Below, one piece after another: positions 16,961-25,720 of a stretch of 64,000 bases of DNA (position 1 is its first letter; each line of letters opens with the position of its first letter). The notes beneath the pieces are model-generated. The model did no database searches, had not been told where the DNA came from, and saw only the letters and a list, made by a program, of their open reading frames with translations. A program made the position numbers and the translations under genes. This DNA comes from Nonomuraea roseoviolacea subsp. carminata (GTDB taxonomy: Bacteria > Actinomycetota > Actinomycetes > Streptosporangiales > Streptosporangiaceae): positions 8,903,001 through 8,967,000 of the forward strand of contig NZ_JAMZEC010000001.1 of NCBI RefSeq assembly GCF_024172185.1, given 5' to 3'.

Positions 16961-17968
16961 GTGGCTTTCCGTCGTGAAGCGCGCGTGCGCGCCCGCGTCA
17001 CCCAGCCGGTCGAGGGCGGCCAGCCAGCTCGCCGCGCCCGCGCCGTCTCGCGCGGTGAGCACCTCGCGTCCGGCCAGCAGCGCCGTGACCGCCGTCCGCA
17101 CCGGGCCGTCGCCGGTCAGCACGCCGCCCGCGAGGACGACCGGCCCGGGGCCGAGCACCCGGCCCGCCGTCGCCGCCAGCCGCCGGGCGGCCTCGCCGAC
17201 GATCGCCGCCGCGCCGGCGTCCCCGGCCGCCGCGGCCTCGGCCACGAGCGGTGAGGCGGCCGCCACGAGCGTCCGGTCGGCCTGCGCCAGCCGCACGATG
17301 CGGTCGGCCCGCCGCCGCGACTCCCCTGCCGCACCAGTCGCGCTCCCAGCGCTCACCCCCGTCACGCCCGGCACTCCTGTCACCCATGCCACGTCGGTCA
17401 CCTCGGTCACGCCGGTCACGCCGAAGTGGGCGCAGATCAGCTCCACCAGCGGCCCGTACGGCCCGCCGCCGTCGAGTGCACGGACGGCGGCGCGCACGCC
17501 CGCCCGGCCGATCCAGAACCCCCCGCCCTCGTCGCCGAGCAGCCACCCGAGCCCGTCGGCGACGGCGACGACCGCGCGGCCGGAGAAGCGGGCCGCCGCG
17601 GCCCCCGTCCCGGCCAGCAGCAGCGTCCCGGAGGGTTCCGCGGTGCCGGCCGCGTACGCGACGTCCACGTCACCCACCAGCCGGGGCGGCGACGCGACGC
17701 CGCACGACGCCCAGACGCGCCCCAGCACCTCCCCGAAGGCGTCGTCCGCGCCCGCCACCCCCGCCACCGAGGCGGCCACCAGCGCCGGGTCCAAGCCGTC
17801 GAGGGCCCGGCGCAGGGCCCGCCCGATCGCCGCGCCGGCCGCCGCGGCGCCGTGCGCGGCCGGGTTGCCGGGGCCCGCGGTGCCGTACCCGAGCCTGGTG
17901 CCGTCCGGCGCGTGGACGGCGGCCCGGGTGGTGGTGCCGCCGGCGTCCACGCCGGCGAAGAGGGTCAC
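16955..17968 (-). CDS. BadF/BadG/BcrA/BcrD-type ATPase, probable N-acetylglucosamine-type sugar kinase
   Basis: 337-aa ASKHA-fold kinase of the GlcNAc-kinase group. Phosphate-1 motif: 'FAGVDAGGTTTRAAV' at the N-terminus; phosphate-2: 'LLLAGTGAAAARF'; glycine-rich adenosine motif: 'VVLAGGVL' near the C-terminus; and 'GDEGGGFWIGRAGV' is characteristic of GlcNAc kinases. The GTG start overlaps the glycosidase-like stop by 4 bp. Around residue 180-205 a Val-Thr-Gly low-complexity run encoded by short repeats interrupts the usual sequence. As last gene of the sugar operon it probably phosphorylates the imported or released amino sugar. Confidence 0.85.
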   Translation of the reverse strand: MTLFAGVDAGGTTTRAAVHAPDGTRLGYGTAGPGNPAAHGAAAAGAAIGRALRRALDGLDPALVAASVAGVAGADDAFGEVLGRVWASCGVASPPRLVGDVDVAYAAGTAEPSGTLLLAGTGAAAARFSGRAVVAVADGLGWLLGDEGGGFWIGRAGVRAAVRALDGGGPYGPLVELICAHFGVTGVTEVTDVAWVTGVPGVTGVSAGSATGAAGESRRRADRIVRLAQADRTLVAAASPLVAEAAAAGDAGAAAIVGEAARRLAATAGRVLGPGPVVLAGGVLTGDGPVRTAVTALLAGREVLTARDGAGAASWLAALDRLGDAGAHARFTTESHF

Positions 17969-18993
17969 CGGACGAGCCGCGCCGCGCCGGGCGCGAGCGT
18001 GAAGGTCGTGCCGCAGGGCTCGTACGCGCCGGTCGCCGGGTCGAAGGCGGCGCTGATCCCGTCGAGCGTGACCTCGGCCGGCTCGTCGGGCCGGGCGTTG
18101 CAGGCGAACAGCCGCCCCTCGCCGTACCGGCCCACCAGGGCGTCGCCGACGCGCTCGGCCGACGTCCAGCCGGACAGTTCGGCCGCGACCGGGCGCAGCC
18201 AGCGGGTGTTGAGGTCGCGGACGACGCCGTAGCGCGCGGTCGGCACGCCGTCCCCGCCGACGAGCGCGGCCTGGAAGCCCTCGCCGCGCGCCGGGTCGGG
18301 CGTCCAGTAGGTGAAGTACTGGATGCCGGTGTAGCCGTAGGCCAGCGCGGTGTTGACCTGCCAGGCCAGCTCGGCGGCCGACGGCTCGCGGTGGCCGTCG
18401 TAGGCGAGCGTCTGGACGTACATCCAGGCGGGCAGGCCGGCGCGGCGGGCCTGCTCGCGCACCGTCGCCAGGTCGGCCAGGTAGCCCTCGTCGAAGCCGT
18501 CGGCGAGGAACGGGTAGCGGTCGAAGGACAGCACGTCGGGGCGGACGGTCCGGGCGAACTCCCCGGCGTACGCGTCGTAGGGGCCGTCGACGGCGTGGCT
18601 GGGGAAGAGGTTGGCGTAGGCGAAGGCGCCGGCCGCGCGCACGGCGGCGACCCCGGCCGCCACCCTCGGAAACTGCCCGGCGTGCGGCTCGTCCATGAGG
18701 CTGACGCCGCGGAAGGAGCGGAACCGGCGGTAGTCGTCCACGACCCGGCCGATCAGCGGCGCCGGGTCCACGTCCAGGTCGCGCATGACGACGTCCACGC
18801 GCGGGTCCGAGGCGACGAGCACGCCGAGCCCCGTCTCCTCGGCGCAGGCCAGCGCGTGCCGCAGGATGACCCGGTCGTTGAGGTAGTTGCCGGTGATGAC
18901 CAGGTCGATGCCGGCGTCGGCGATCTCCCGGTAGCGCGCGGCGGTCGTCTCGTGGGGCGGCGGCGGCCAGAAGGCGGCGATCGTCAGGTTCAC
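17965..18993 (-). CDS. Glycoside-hydrolase-like TIM-barrel protein, cytoplasmic
   Basis: 342 aa without a signal peptide. It reads as a (beta/alpha)8 glycosidase-type protein: 'IADAGIDLVITGNYLNDR' early, 'GVSLMDEPHAGQFPRV' with a candidate acid/base Glu in MDEP, 'PDVLSFDRYPFL', and 'YGYTGIQYFTYWTP'. The C-terminus has a small beta domain ('FACNARPDEPAEVTLDG'), as seen in GH42-like enzymes. I cannot place it in a named GH family. ATG and stop both overlap neighbours by 4 bp, so it is made with the SIS protein and the kinase. Intracellular cleavage of an imported glycoside is the simplest role. Confidence 0.68.
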   Translation of the reverse strand: MNLTIAAFWPPPPHETTAARYREIADAGIDLVITGNYLNDRVILRHALACAEETGLGVLVASDPRVDVVMRDLDVDPAPLIGRVVDDYRRFRSFRGVSLMDEPHAGQFPRVAAGVAAVRAAGAFAYANLFPSHAVDGPYDAYAGEFARTVRPDVLSFDRYPFLADGFDEGYLADLATVREQARRAGLPAWMYVQTLAYDGHREPSAAELAWQVNTALAYGYTGIQYFTYWTPDPARGEGFQAALVGGDGVPTARYGVVRDLNTRWLRPVAAELSGWTSAERVGDALVGRYGEGRLFACNARPDEPAEVTLDGISAAFDPATGAYEPCGTTFTLAPGAARLVR

Positions 18994-19736
18994 AGCGCGC
19001 CGGTCCTGATCCGCCCGGCGTAGCGGGCCGCGAGGGCGTCGTTGCGCTCGTCGGAGCCGGGGATGTTGGCCGACAGGTAGACGGGCGGGACCGTTCCATC
19101 GGCCATCAGCAGGCCGATCGCCTCGGCGACCATGAGCTGCACGGCCAGCGCCGAGGTGATCGAGGAGATGCCGCAGACGGGGCCGTGCTCTGTGGTCAGG
19201 ACGGCGTCGCCGTACGGGGCGAGGTTGTCGATCACGATGTCCGCCAGCTCGAACAGCCGCTCCCCCGAGGGGTGGCGCGAGGTGATGGCGCCGGAGTGCG
19301 CCAGCGAGGTGATCGCGATCAGCGGCAGGCCGCGCTCCTTGACCAGCCGGGCCATCTCCACGGTGGAGCCGTTGCCGCCCGAGTTGGAGGCGATGACGAA
19401 GGCGTCGGTCTTCTCGATCGTGTGCAGGGCCAGCACCTCGTGCGCGGTACGCGGGTCGCGTTCGGCCAGCGGGTCGAACGCGGAGGGGTCGGCCGAGCCC
19501 AGCACGACCGGGTCGCGCAGGGTGAGCCGGTTGGTCGGGATCAGGCCGCCGGCCCGGCCCGCCACCTCCAGCGCCACCGCCTCGGAGTGCCCGGTGCCGT
19601 AGGCGTGGACGACGCCTCCGGCGCGCACGCTGTCCGCGATCAGCGCCCCCGCCTGCCTGATGGCGGGCAGCTGGCCGGTCACCAGCCGGTCCAGGCGGGA
19701 GCGCGCCTCGTCGGCGAAGGCCATCACAAGATCCAT
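18990..19736 (-). CDS. SIS-domain sugar isomerase/etherase-like protein (UPF0309 type)
   Basis: 248 aa. The sugar-isomerase (phosphosugar-binding) fold is shown by 'GGVVHAYGTGHSEAVALEVAGRAGG' in part and the Ser-rich phosphate loop 'FVIASNSGGNGSTVEMA'. The C-terminal half has 'YGDAVLTTEHGPVCGISSITSALAVQL', typical of the UPF0309/sugar isomerase domain group. I chose the ATG at 19736, with GAGG ten bases upstream; a TTG at 19751 is possible. It starts 11 bp after the second permease. In amino-sugar operons such proteins act as isomerases, deaminases or etherases; which applies here is not decided by sequence. Confidence 0.82.
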   Translation of the reverse strand: MDLVMAFADEARSRLDRLVTGQLPAIRQAGALIADSVRAGGVVHAYGTGHSEAVALEVAGRAGGLIPTNRLTLRDPVVLGSADPSAFDPLAERDPRTAHEVLALHTIEKTDAFVIASNSGGNGSTVEMARLVKERGLPLIAITSLAHSGAITSRHPSGERLFELADIVIDNLAPYGDAVLTTEHGPVCGISSITSALAVQLMVAEAIGLLMADGTVPPVYLSANIPGSDERNDALAARYAGRIRTGAL

Positions 19737-19747
19737 GAATTGATTCC

Positions 19748-20551
19748 TCAACGGTTCATGCCGGCGGTCAGCCCGGCGACGATCTGGCGCGTGGCCAGGA
19801 CGAAGAGCACGACCAGGGGGATCGTCGTCATCACCAGGCCGGCGAAGAGCGTGCCCCAGTCGTTCTGGAACTGGCCGAAGAAGTGGGTGAGGCCGACCGG
19901 CAGGGTCAGCTTGGCCTCGTCCCGCATCAGGACCAGGGGGTAGAAGAAGTCATTCCAGATCGGCACGAACTGGAACACCACCACTGTCGCGAGCGCGGGC
20001 CGCACCAGGGGCAGCATCACGTGCCAGAAGGTCGCGAACGGCCCGGCGCCGTCCAGGGCGGCGGCCTCGTCGAGCTCGTGCGGGAGCTGGCGGAAGAAGG
20101 CGGTCAGGACGAAGACGTTGAACGGGACCGACCCGGCCGCGTAGACCAGGACCAGCCCGGTCAGCGAGTCCACCAGCCCCATGCCCTCCAGCAGGTAGAA
20201 CAGCGGCAGCACGCCCAGGTGGGCGGGCAGCGTCATGCCGGAGACGAAGTAGGCGGCGAACACGCCGCGGCCCCGGAACTGCCTGCGTCCGAGGGGGTAG
20301 GCGGCCAGCAGCGAGACCACGGCGCCCAGCAGCACGGCGCCGACCACGACGACCGCCGAGTTGACGACGTAGGTGGAGAAGGACGCCTCCGTCCACGCCT
20401 TGACGTAGTTGCCGAACCCGGTGGGCGGGCCGATCGGCCGGTCGAAGATCTCGCTGGTGGGCCGGAACGAGCTGAGCAGCATGACGATCAGCGGCGCCAT
20501 GGAGAAGACCGCGTAGGCCCACAGCGCGACCTTGACGATCGACGCCCTCAT
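19748..20551 (-). CDS. Carbohydrate ABC transporter permease, MalG type
   Basis: 267 aa, six predicted helices. The EAA loop 'LDEAAALDGAGPFATFWHVMLPLVRPALATV' is represented by EAAALDGAGPFATF, typical of MalG-like permeases, and the N-terminus 'MAPLIVMLLSSFRPTSEIF' matches the family. The ATG overlaps the MalF stop by 4 bp. It forms the importer with the MalF-type gene and the lipoprotein upstream. No ATPase gene lies in the operon, so a shared ATPase such as MsiK would be needed. Confidence 0.92.
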   Translation of the reverse strand: MRASIVKVALWAYAVFSMAPLIVMLLSSFRPTSEIFDRPIGPPTGFGNYVKAWTEASFSTYVVNSAVVVVGAVLLGAVVSLLAAYPLGRRQFRGRGVFAAYFVSGMTLPAHLGVLPLFYLLEGMGLVDSLTGLVLVYAAGSVPFNVFVLTAFFRQLPHELDEAAALDGAGPFATFWHVMLPLVRPALATVVVFQFVPIWNDFFYPLVLMRDEAKLTLPVGLTHFFGQFQNDWGTLFAGLVMTTIPLVVLFVLATRQIVAGLTAGMNR

Positions 20552-21447
20552 GCCTTCCTCCTCAGCACCCGCTCCAGCAGCAGCGTCGAGCCGAAGATGA
20601 AGGTGAACATGAAGACCGCCAGCGCCGAGGAGGTGCCGAGCGCGTTGACGTCGCCGGAGGCGAAGGCGGTCCGGTAGAACAGCAGGCCGAGCACGTCGGT
20701 CGCGCCCGCCGGGGCGCCGTTGGAGCCGCCGAGCGCGTAGACCAGGGCGAAGGTGCCCATGCTGCCGATGAAGCTGAGGATCGTGACGGTGGCCATGGCG
20801 GGCTTGAGCAGCGGCAGCGTGATGCGCCGGAGCACCTGCCAGGAGCCGGCGCCGTCGGTCCTGGCGGCCTCGGCGTACTCCTGCGGGATGCCGCCGAGGG
20901 CGGCGCTGAACAGCAGCATCGGGAAGCCGACCCACTGCCAGGTGGTGATGACGATGACGGTCGGCAGCGCGGTGTCCGGGTCGCCGAGCCACGGCATCGC
21001 CAGGCCGAGCGGCTTGAGCAGCGCGTTGACGGGGCCGAAGGCGGGGCTGAGCAGCAGGGTCCACAGGTAGCCGATGACCAGGGGGTTGACCAGGTACGGC
21101 AGGGCGAACATGGTCTGCAGCGCCCGCTTGCCGCGCCGTACGCGGGACAGGGCGAGCGCGAAGGCCAGGCCGAGCGTGTTCTGCACCAGCATGGTGCCGG
21201 CGAACAGCAGGGCGTTGTGCCCCAGCGCGGGCAGCAACTGGTCGAGGAAGGAGCCCGACAGCAGGCCGGCGTAGTTGTCCAGCCCGGCGAAGCTGTCGCG
21301 CAGCGTGCCCTTCCAGGAGAAGAAGCTGTAGGTCAGGCCGGTGAACAGCGGGTAGACGACGAAGGCGGAGTAGAGGAGGAGGGCGGGGATCAGGAACAGG
21401 TACGACGAGCCGTTCCCTCCCTGTCCCCGCCGCGCGCCTAGAGCCAT
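20548..21447 (-). CDS. Carbohydrate ABC transporter permease, MalF type
   Basis: 299 aa, six predicted helices, with the N-terminal 'YLFLIPALLLYSAFVVYPLF' and EAA loop 'EYAEAARTDGAGSWQVLRRI' typical of sugar permeases of the CUT1 group. The ATG at 21447 lies inside the end of the binding-protein gene (10-bp overlap) and its stop overlaps MalG by 4 bp. A longer open frame continues upstream but runs antiparallel to no coding logic and lies in the binding-protein gene. Confidence 0.92.
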   Translation of the reverse strand: MALGARRGQGGNGSSYLFLIPALLLYSAFVVYPLFTGLTYSFFSWKGTLRDSFAGLDNYAGLLSGSFLDQLLPALGHNALLFAGTMLVQNTLGLAFALALSRVRRGKRALQTMFALPYLVNPLVIGYLWTLLLSPAFGPVNALLKPLGLAMPWLGDPDTALPTVIVITTWQWVGFPMLLFSAALGGIPQEYAEAARTDGAGSWQVLRRITLPLLKPAMATVTILSFIGSMGTFALVYALGGSNGAPAGATDVLGLLFYRTAFASGDVNALGTSSALAVFMFTFIFGSTLLLERVLRRKA

Positions 21448-22673
21448 GTGGACACGCTCTTGTCGAGCTGTTCGGCCGCCTGCTTCGCGGTGATGCGGCC
21501 GAGCAGCATCTCCTGCAGCGCCTTGGAGAACACGGCGGCCGACGACGGGTTGCCGTAGGCGAACTCGTTCATGAAGTAGGTCGCGCCGTGCCGGTCGAAG
21601 GTGGTGGAGACCTCGCCGAGGAGCGGGTCCTTGGGCGTGACGCCGGGCACGGCGGAGAAGATGCGCAGGGTGTCGGTGTAGAGCTGGCCGTAGTCCTTGG
21701 AGGCCAGCCAGGCGGCGAACTTCAGCGCCTCGGCCTTGTGCCTGGTCTTGACGTTGACGCCGTACGAGCCGTCGGTGAAGCCGGGCATGAGGCCCTGGCC
21801 CTCGGGGACGGGCGGCGTGAAGACGCCCAGCTCGATGTCCTTGGCGTTCTCGCCGAAGAAGTTCAGCTCCCACAGGCCGCCGGGGAACATGGCGGCCTTG
21901 CCGGAGGAGAACAGGATCTGCGCGTCGGTGTAGGAGACGCCGGCGGCGTTGTCGGGGAAGTACGGCTTGAGCTTGTTGAGCTGGTCGATCCCCTCGACGA
22001 AGCGCGGGTCGGCGAACTTCTTCTGCTTGGCCTTGACGGCGGCGATGAAGTCGTCGCCGCCCCAGTGGGCGGTGCCGAAGATGCTCGCCACGATCGGCAG
22101 CATCCAGTCGTCCTTGCCGCCGAAGGCGAACGGGATGATGCCCTTGGCCTTGAGCTTCTGGGCGGAGGAGATCATCTCGTCGTAGGTCTTCGGCGGGGTG
22201 ATGCCGTTGTCCGCGAAGATCTTCTTGTTGTAGATCACCTGCAGGGTCTGCACGGCGAACGGGACGCCGTACACCTTGCCGTCCTTGTCGCCCTTGGCGT
22301 AGCGCAGCACCTTCTCGTCGTAGGCCGCCAGGCCGGGCACGTCCTTGGTGTCGAGCGGGAGCAGCCGCCCGGCCTCGACGAGCGGCTGGAGGTTGGCGCC
22401 GGCGCGCAGCCAGGCCAGGTCGGGGCCGTTGTCGCCGGCCAGGCCGGTCGACAGGATCGTGTCGTACTCGGTGGCGGTGGTGAAGGACCGGGCGTCGACG
22501 TCGACGCCGGGGTTGGCCTTCTCGTACTCGGCGAACATCTTGTCGTAGTTCGCCTCGGGACCCCATCCCCAGACCGAAAGGGTGATCTTGCCCTGGTCGG
22601 CACGAGTGGTGGTCGAAGGGGCACAGGCGGTGACCGCCATCGCCAAGGCGACAGCGGCGGCGGCAAGGCGCAT
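21438..22673 (-). CDS. Sugar ABC transporter substrate-binding lipoprotein
   Basis: 411 aa. Signal peptide 'MRLAAAAVALAMAVTAC' with lipobox VTAC and Cys17, then an SBP_bac_1 domain ('ITLSVWGWGPEANYDKMF', 'GKVYGVPFAVQTLQVIYNK', 'GKAAMFPGGLWEL'). It captures an oligosaccharide or amino-sugar ligand outside the cell. It starts 8 bp after the RpiR regulator stop and begins the structural part of the operon. The many aromatic residues (VWGWG, GTAHWGG) suit a sugar site; the exact sugar is not deducible. Confidence 0.92.
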   Translation of the reverse strand: MRLAAAAVALAMAVTACAPSTTTRADQGKITLSVWGWGPEANYDKMFAEYEKANPGVDVDARSFTTATEYDTILSTGLAGDNGPDLAWLRAGANLQPLVEAGRLLPLDTKDVPGLAAYDEKVLRYAKGDKDGKVYGVPFAVQTLQVIYNKKIFADNGITPPKTYDEMISSAQKLKAKGIIPFAFGGKDDWMLPIVASIFGTAHWGGDDFIAAVKAKQKKFADPRFVEGIDQLNKLKPYFPDNAAGVSYTDAQILFSSGKAAMFPGGLWELNFFGENAKDIELGVFTPPVPEGQGLMPGFTDGSYGVNVKTRHKAEALKFAAWLASKDYGQLYTDTLRIFSAVPGVTPKDPLLGEVSTTFDRHGATYFMNEFAYGNPSSAAVFSKALQEMLLGRITAKQAAEQLDKSVSTWL

Positions 22674-22681
22674 GGGGGCTC

Positions 22682-23545
22682 CTAGCGTGGGGGCAGGCGG
22701 TGCTTGGCGACCGCGTCGGTGGCGGCCGTCAGGAGCTGGTTGCTGGTCTCGTGGGTGCGCTGGACGACGCCGATGTAGAGGCAGTCCAGGACGAGCATCT
22801 GGGTGTGGCGGGCGGCCACCCCGCCCGCGCGGAAGGGGGTGTCCTGCGCGGCGGTGGTGAGGACGATGTCGGCCGTCTCGGCCAGCGGGCTGCGGGGGAA
22901 GTTGGTGACCGCGACGGTGGTGGCGCCGCGTTGCCTGGCGATGGTCAGCGGCTCGACGACCTCGGCCGTGGTGCCCGAGTGGGAGATGCCGACCGCCACG
23001 TCGTGGTCGTCGCGCGCGTTGGCGCTGCAGACGGCGTTGTGCACGTCGGTCCACAGCGCGCTCGGCCGGCCGACGGCGTGCAGGCGCAGGTGCAGGTCCA
23101 TGGCCACGCCCGCGCTGCCGGCGACCGCGTAGAAGTCGATGAACCTGGCGGCGACCAGGGCGGAGACGGCGCGGTCCACCGCCTTGAGGTCGAGCTGGGC
23201 GGCCGTCTCCTCCATGGCGCGCAGGTCGCTGGCCAGCAGGCTGCGCAGCACCAGGCTCGCGGGGTCGTCCGGGGAGAAGGCGATCAGGTCCTGTTCTCGG
23301 GGGGCGGCGTCGTTGCGCCCGAGCTCGGCCGCCAGCGCCAGCCTGAGCTCGGGGTATCCGGCCAGGCCGAGCTCGCGGCAGAAGCGGGTGATGGTGGTGA
23401 GCGAGGTCCCGCACCGCTCCGCCAGCTCGCCGATGGTCGAGGCGGCCACGACGGCGGGCTCCGCGAGGATCGTCTCAGCGATGCGCCGGTGGGCCGCGGT
23501 GAGGGTGGGCTCGACCCCTCGGATTCTGGCCAGGATCGGTGACAT
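22682..23545 (-). CDS. RpiR/MurR family transcriptional regulator
   Basis: 287 aa from the ATG at 23545 (MSPILARIRG), preceded by GGGAGG. N-terminal HTH_6 domain: 'AHRRIAETILAEPAVVAASTIGELAERCGTSLTTITRFCRELG'-type residues are seen as TIGELAERCGTSLTTITRFC. C-terminal SIS domain binds a phosphosugar effector ('IDFYAVAGSAGVAMDL', 'VAVGISHSGTTAEVVE'). A TTG at 23569 is a less likely start. It heads the sugar operon, so it probably senses a phosphorylated amino sugar made by the operon's own kinase and controls the operon. Confidence 0.9.
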   Translation of the reverse strand: MSPILARIRGVEPTLTAAHRRIAETILAEPAVVAASTIGELAERCGTSLTTITRFCRELGLAGYPELRLALAAELGRNDAAPREQDLIAFSPDDPASLVLRSLLASDLRAMEETAAQLDLKAVDRAVSALVAARFIDFYAVAGSAGVAMDLHLRLHAVGRPSALWTDVHNAVCSANARDDHDVAVGISHSGTTAEVVEPLTIARQRGATTVAVTNFPRSPLAETADIVLTTAAQDTPFRAGGVAARHTQMLVLDCLYIGVVQRTHETSNQLLTAATDAVAKHRLPPR

Positions 23546-23552
23546 GGGAGGA

Positions 23553-23581
23553 ACCCTCCCGCTTTCCAACAGCTATGTCAA
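23553..23581 (-). promoter_or_regulatory. Candidate promoter of the RpiR-led sugar operon
   Basis: On the minus strand TTGACA (23581-23576) is followed after 17 bp by GAGGGT (23558-23553), seven bases before the ATG, so the transcript would be nearly leaderless. The surrounding 23565-23625 is distinctly A/T-rich for this window and separates the operon from the divergent nucleotidase gene; it probably carries the RpiR binding site, but I see no clean palindrome. Confidence 0.4.
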
Positions 23582-23657
23582 TAGTTCACATTCGACATAC
23601 GATGTTAGAAATTTTCCCCCTTGCGGGAGTCGCTGGGACTATGTCACTTTCGACGCC

Positions 23658-25295
23658 ATGCGCAACCTCCTCATGGCGCTCGTGCTCGGCAGCACCAGCC
23701 TGCTGCCCGCCCGCGCCGACGCGGTGGACATCCAGTTACTGGCCTTCAACGACTTCCACTCGTCCCTCCCCTCGAGCTTCGCCATGACCCCGGAAGGCCC
23801 CGTCGAGGCGGGCGGAGCCGAGTACCTCGCGGCTCACCTGGACCGGCTGCAGAAGGACAACCCTCACGGCACCCTCCGCCTGGCCGCGGGCGACAACGTC
23901 ATCAACAGCCCCGCCTCGGCCGTCATGAACGACGAGCCGGCCATCCAGGCGCTCAACCTGATGCGCCTGGACGCCTCCAGCGTCGGCAACCACGAGTTCG
24001 ACCGCGGCCTGAGCGAGCTGCGCAGACTGGAGAACGGCGGCTGCCACCCGGTCGAGGGGTGCAGCGTGCCGGGCTTCAAGGGCGCCTCCTTCCCCCTGCT
24101 GGGCGCCAACATCATCGACACCACCACGGGCAAGCCCGCCTTCGACCCCTACCTCGTCAAGGAGGTGCGTGGCGTCAAGGTCGGCATCATCGGGCTGACC
24201 CACAAGAACTCGCTCTTCGAGGCGCCCTCGCCCACCGCGCCCCTGGAGGGCCGGGACGAGGCCGAGACCGTCAACACCTACGTCGCGGAGCTCAAGGCCA
24301 AGGGCGTGCACACCATCGTCGTGCTGCTCCACCAGGGCGGCGGCCAGACCGGCGGCGGCCTGCCCAACCAGTGCAACAACCTGGTCGGACCGGTGAAGGA
24401 CATCGTCGCCAAGCTCGACCCCGAGGTGGACGCCGTCGTCTCCGCCCACACCCACAACGCCTACAACTGCACGATCAACGGCATCCCCGTCACCCAGACG
24501 TCGGGGTTCAGCCGCGAGGTCACGCGGATCAACCTCACCGTCGACCGCGCCACCGGCAACCCGGTCGGGGCGAAGGCGGAGAACATCACGGTCACCCACG
24601 ACATCAAGCCCTACGGGCCGATCTCCGTGCTGCGCCGCAAGAGCGAGGAGGAGGCTCACCGCCGGTTGGACAAGCCGGTCGGCATGATCACCAGTGATCT
24701 CACCGCGGCCAGGAACGCGGCCGGTGAGTCCACGATGGGCCACGCCCTGGCCGACGCCAGGCTCTTCGCCACCTCGGCGCCGGAGAACGGCGGCGCCCAG
24801 ATCGCGATCCAGCCTCCGTACGGCGGCGGCATCGGCGGCGACCTGGTCGTCTCGGCGACCGGCAACGACCTGCCCAACCTGGTCACCCACGGCGAGGCCA
24901 TGCGCGTGCAGCAGTTCAGGAACAACCTGGTCACCATGACCCTGACCGGCACGCAGCTGGAGCGGCTGCTGGAGCAGCAGTGGTGCGGCCAGAAGACCGC
25001 CCGCGTGCTCGGCGTCTCGCAGGGGCTCACCTACACCTACGACAACGCCAAGCCCGCGTGCGACAAGATCGACCCGGCCACCGTCAAGCTGAACGGGACC
25101 GTCGTCGATCCGGCCGCGAAGTACCGCCTGACCGCCAACTCCTTCATCGCGGGCGGCGGCGACGGCTTCTCGGTGCTGACCGAGGGCACCGACCGGGTGG
25201 AGAAGGTCCGCGACATCGAGGCCTTCGAGTCCTACATCCGGGCCAGGAGCCCGCTGGCGGCCCCGGCCCTGGGCCGGGTCACCCGCGTGAACTGA
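23658..25295 (+). CDS. Secreted 5'-nucleotidase / 2',3'-cyclic phosphodiesterase family protein
   Basis: 545 aa. A signal peptide ends around 'LLPARADA' (cleavage near residue 22). The metallophosphatase domain has the dimetal motifs FNDFH (30-34), AAGDN, GNHEFDRG and SAHTHNAYNC. The 5_nucleotid_C domain follows, with 'QFRNNLVTMTLTGTQLERLLEQQW' and the substrate loop 'NSFIAGGGDGFSVL'. It hydrolyses nucleotides or related phosphoesters outside the cell. No membrane or sortase anchor is seen. It is transcribed divergently from the sugar operon; I read the ATG at 23658 as the start because the signal peptide begins there. Confidence 0.93.
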   Translation: MRNLLMALVLGSTSLLPARADAVDIQLLAFNDFHSSLPSSFAMTPEGPVEAGGAEYLAAHLDRLQKDNPHGTLRLAAGDNVINSPASAVMNDEPAIQALNLMRLDASSVGNHEFDRGLSELRRLENGGCHPVEGCSVPGFKGASFPLLGANIIDTTTGKPAFDPYLVKEVRGVKVGIIGLTHKNSLFEAPSPTAPLEGRDEAETVNTYVAELKAKGVHTIVVLLHQGGGQTGGGLPNQCNNLVGPVKDIVAKLDPEVDAVVSAHTHNAYNCTINGIPVTQTSGFSREVTRINLTVDRATGNPVGAKAENITVTHDIKPYGPISVLRRKSEEEAHRRLDKPVGMITSDLTAARNAAGESTMGHALADARLFATSAPENGGAQIAIQPPYGGGIGGDLVVSATGNDLPNLVTHGEAMRVQQFRNNLVTMTLTGTQLERLLEQQWCGQKTARVLGVSQGLTYTYDNAKPACDKIDPATVKLNGTVVDPAAKYRLTANSFIAGGGDGFSVLTEGTDRVEKVRDIEAFESYIRARSPLAAPALGRVTRVN

Positions 25296-25304
25296 CGATC
25301 GCCG

Positions 25305-25703
25305 TCATCCGTCGAGGCCCTCTTCGGCGGCCAGCGGGACCTCACCCGCGGTCTTGCTGTAGCCGAGGGCCTCGACGATGAGGCCGTCGCGGACGCGCAT
25401 GAGGTTCACGCCCTCGACCCAGCCGGACGGGCCGTCGGCGAAGTAGTAGCGCCAGCGGATCGTCGCCCGGTCGCCGGCGACGATGACCTCCTGCGGCTCG
25501 AAGCGGCTCGTGCGGTCCTCGACGAGCGCGGTCCACCACGCCAGGCAGGCCGCGCCGCCCTCGACGCGCTCCCCGGTGGGCGCCGGCTGGACCGACTCCA
25601 TGACGCAGTCCGCACCGATCAGGTCGGTGAGCGCGCCGGCGTCGCGGGCGGTGAAGGCGTGGTTGAAACGGTCGATGACCTCGGTGGTGGTGCGGATCGC
25701 CAT
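25305..25703 (-). CDS. SnoaL-like / NTF2-fold protein
   Basis: 132-aa NTF2-like (SnoaL) domain protein: 'VIDRFNHAFTARDAGALTDLIGADCVMES', seen as FNHAFTARDAGALTDL, and 'GDRATIRWRYYFADG'. Such proteins are small cone-shaped enzymes or binding proteins; the ligand is unknown. It is divergent from a TetR gene, with two TetR-type boxes in the 88-bp gap, so it is very probably the repressor's target. Confidence 0.85.
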   Translation of the reverse strand: MAIRTTTEVIDRFNHAFTARDAGALTDLIGADCVMESVQPAPTGERVEGGAACLAWWTALVEDRTSRFEPQEVIVAGDRATIRWRYYFADGPSGWVEGVNLMRVRDGLIVEALGYSKTAGEVPLAAEEGLDG

Positions 25704-25720
25704 GATCGGTCCCTCGTAGA

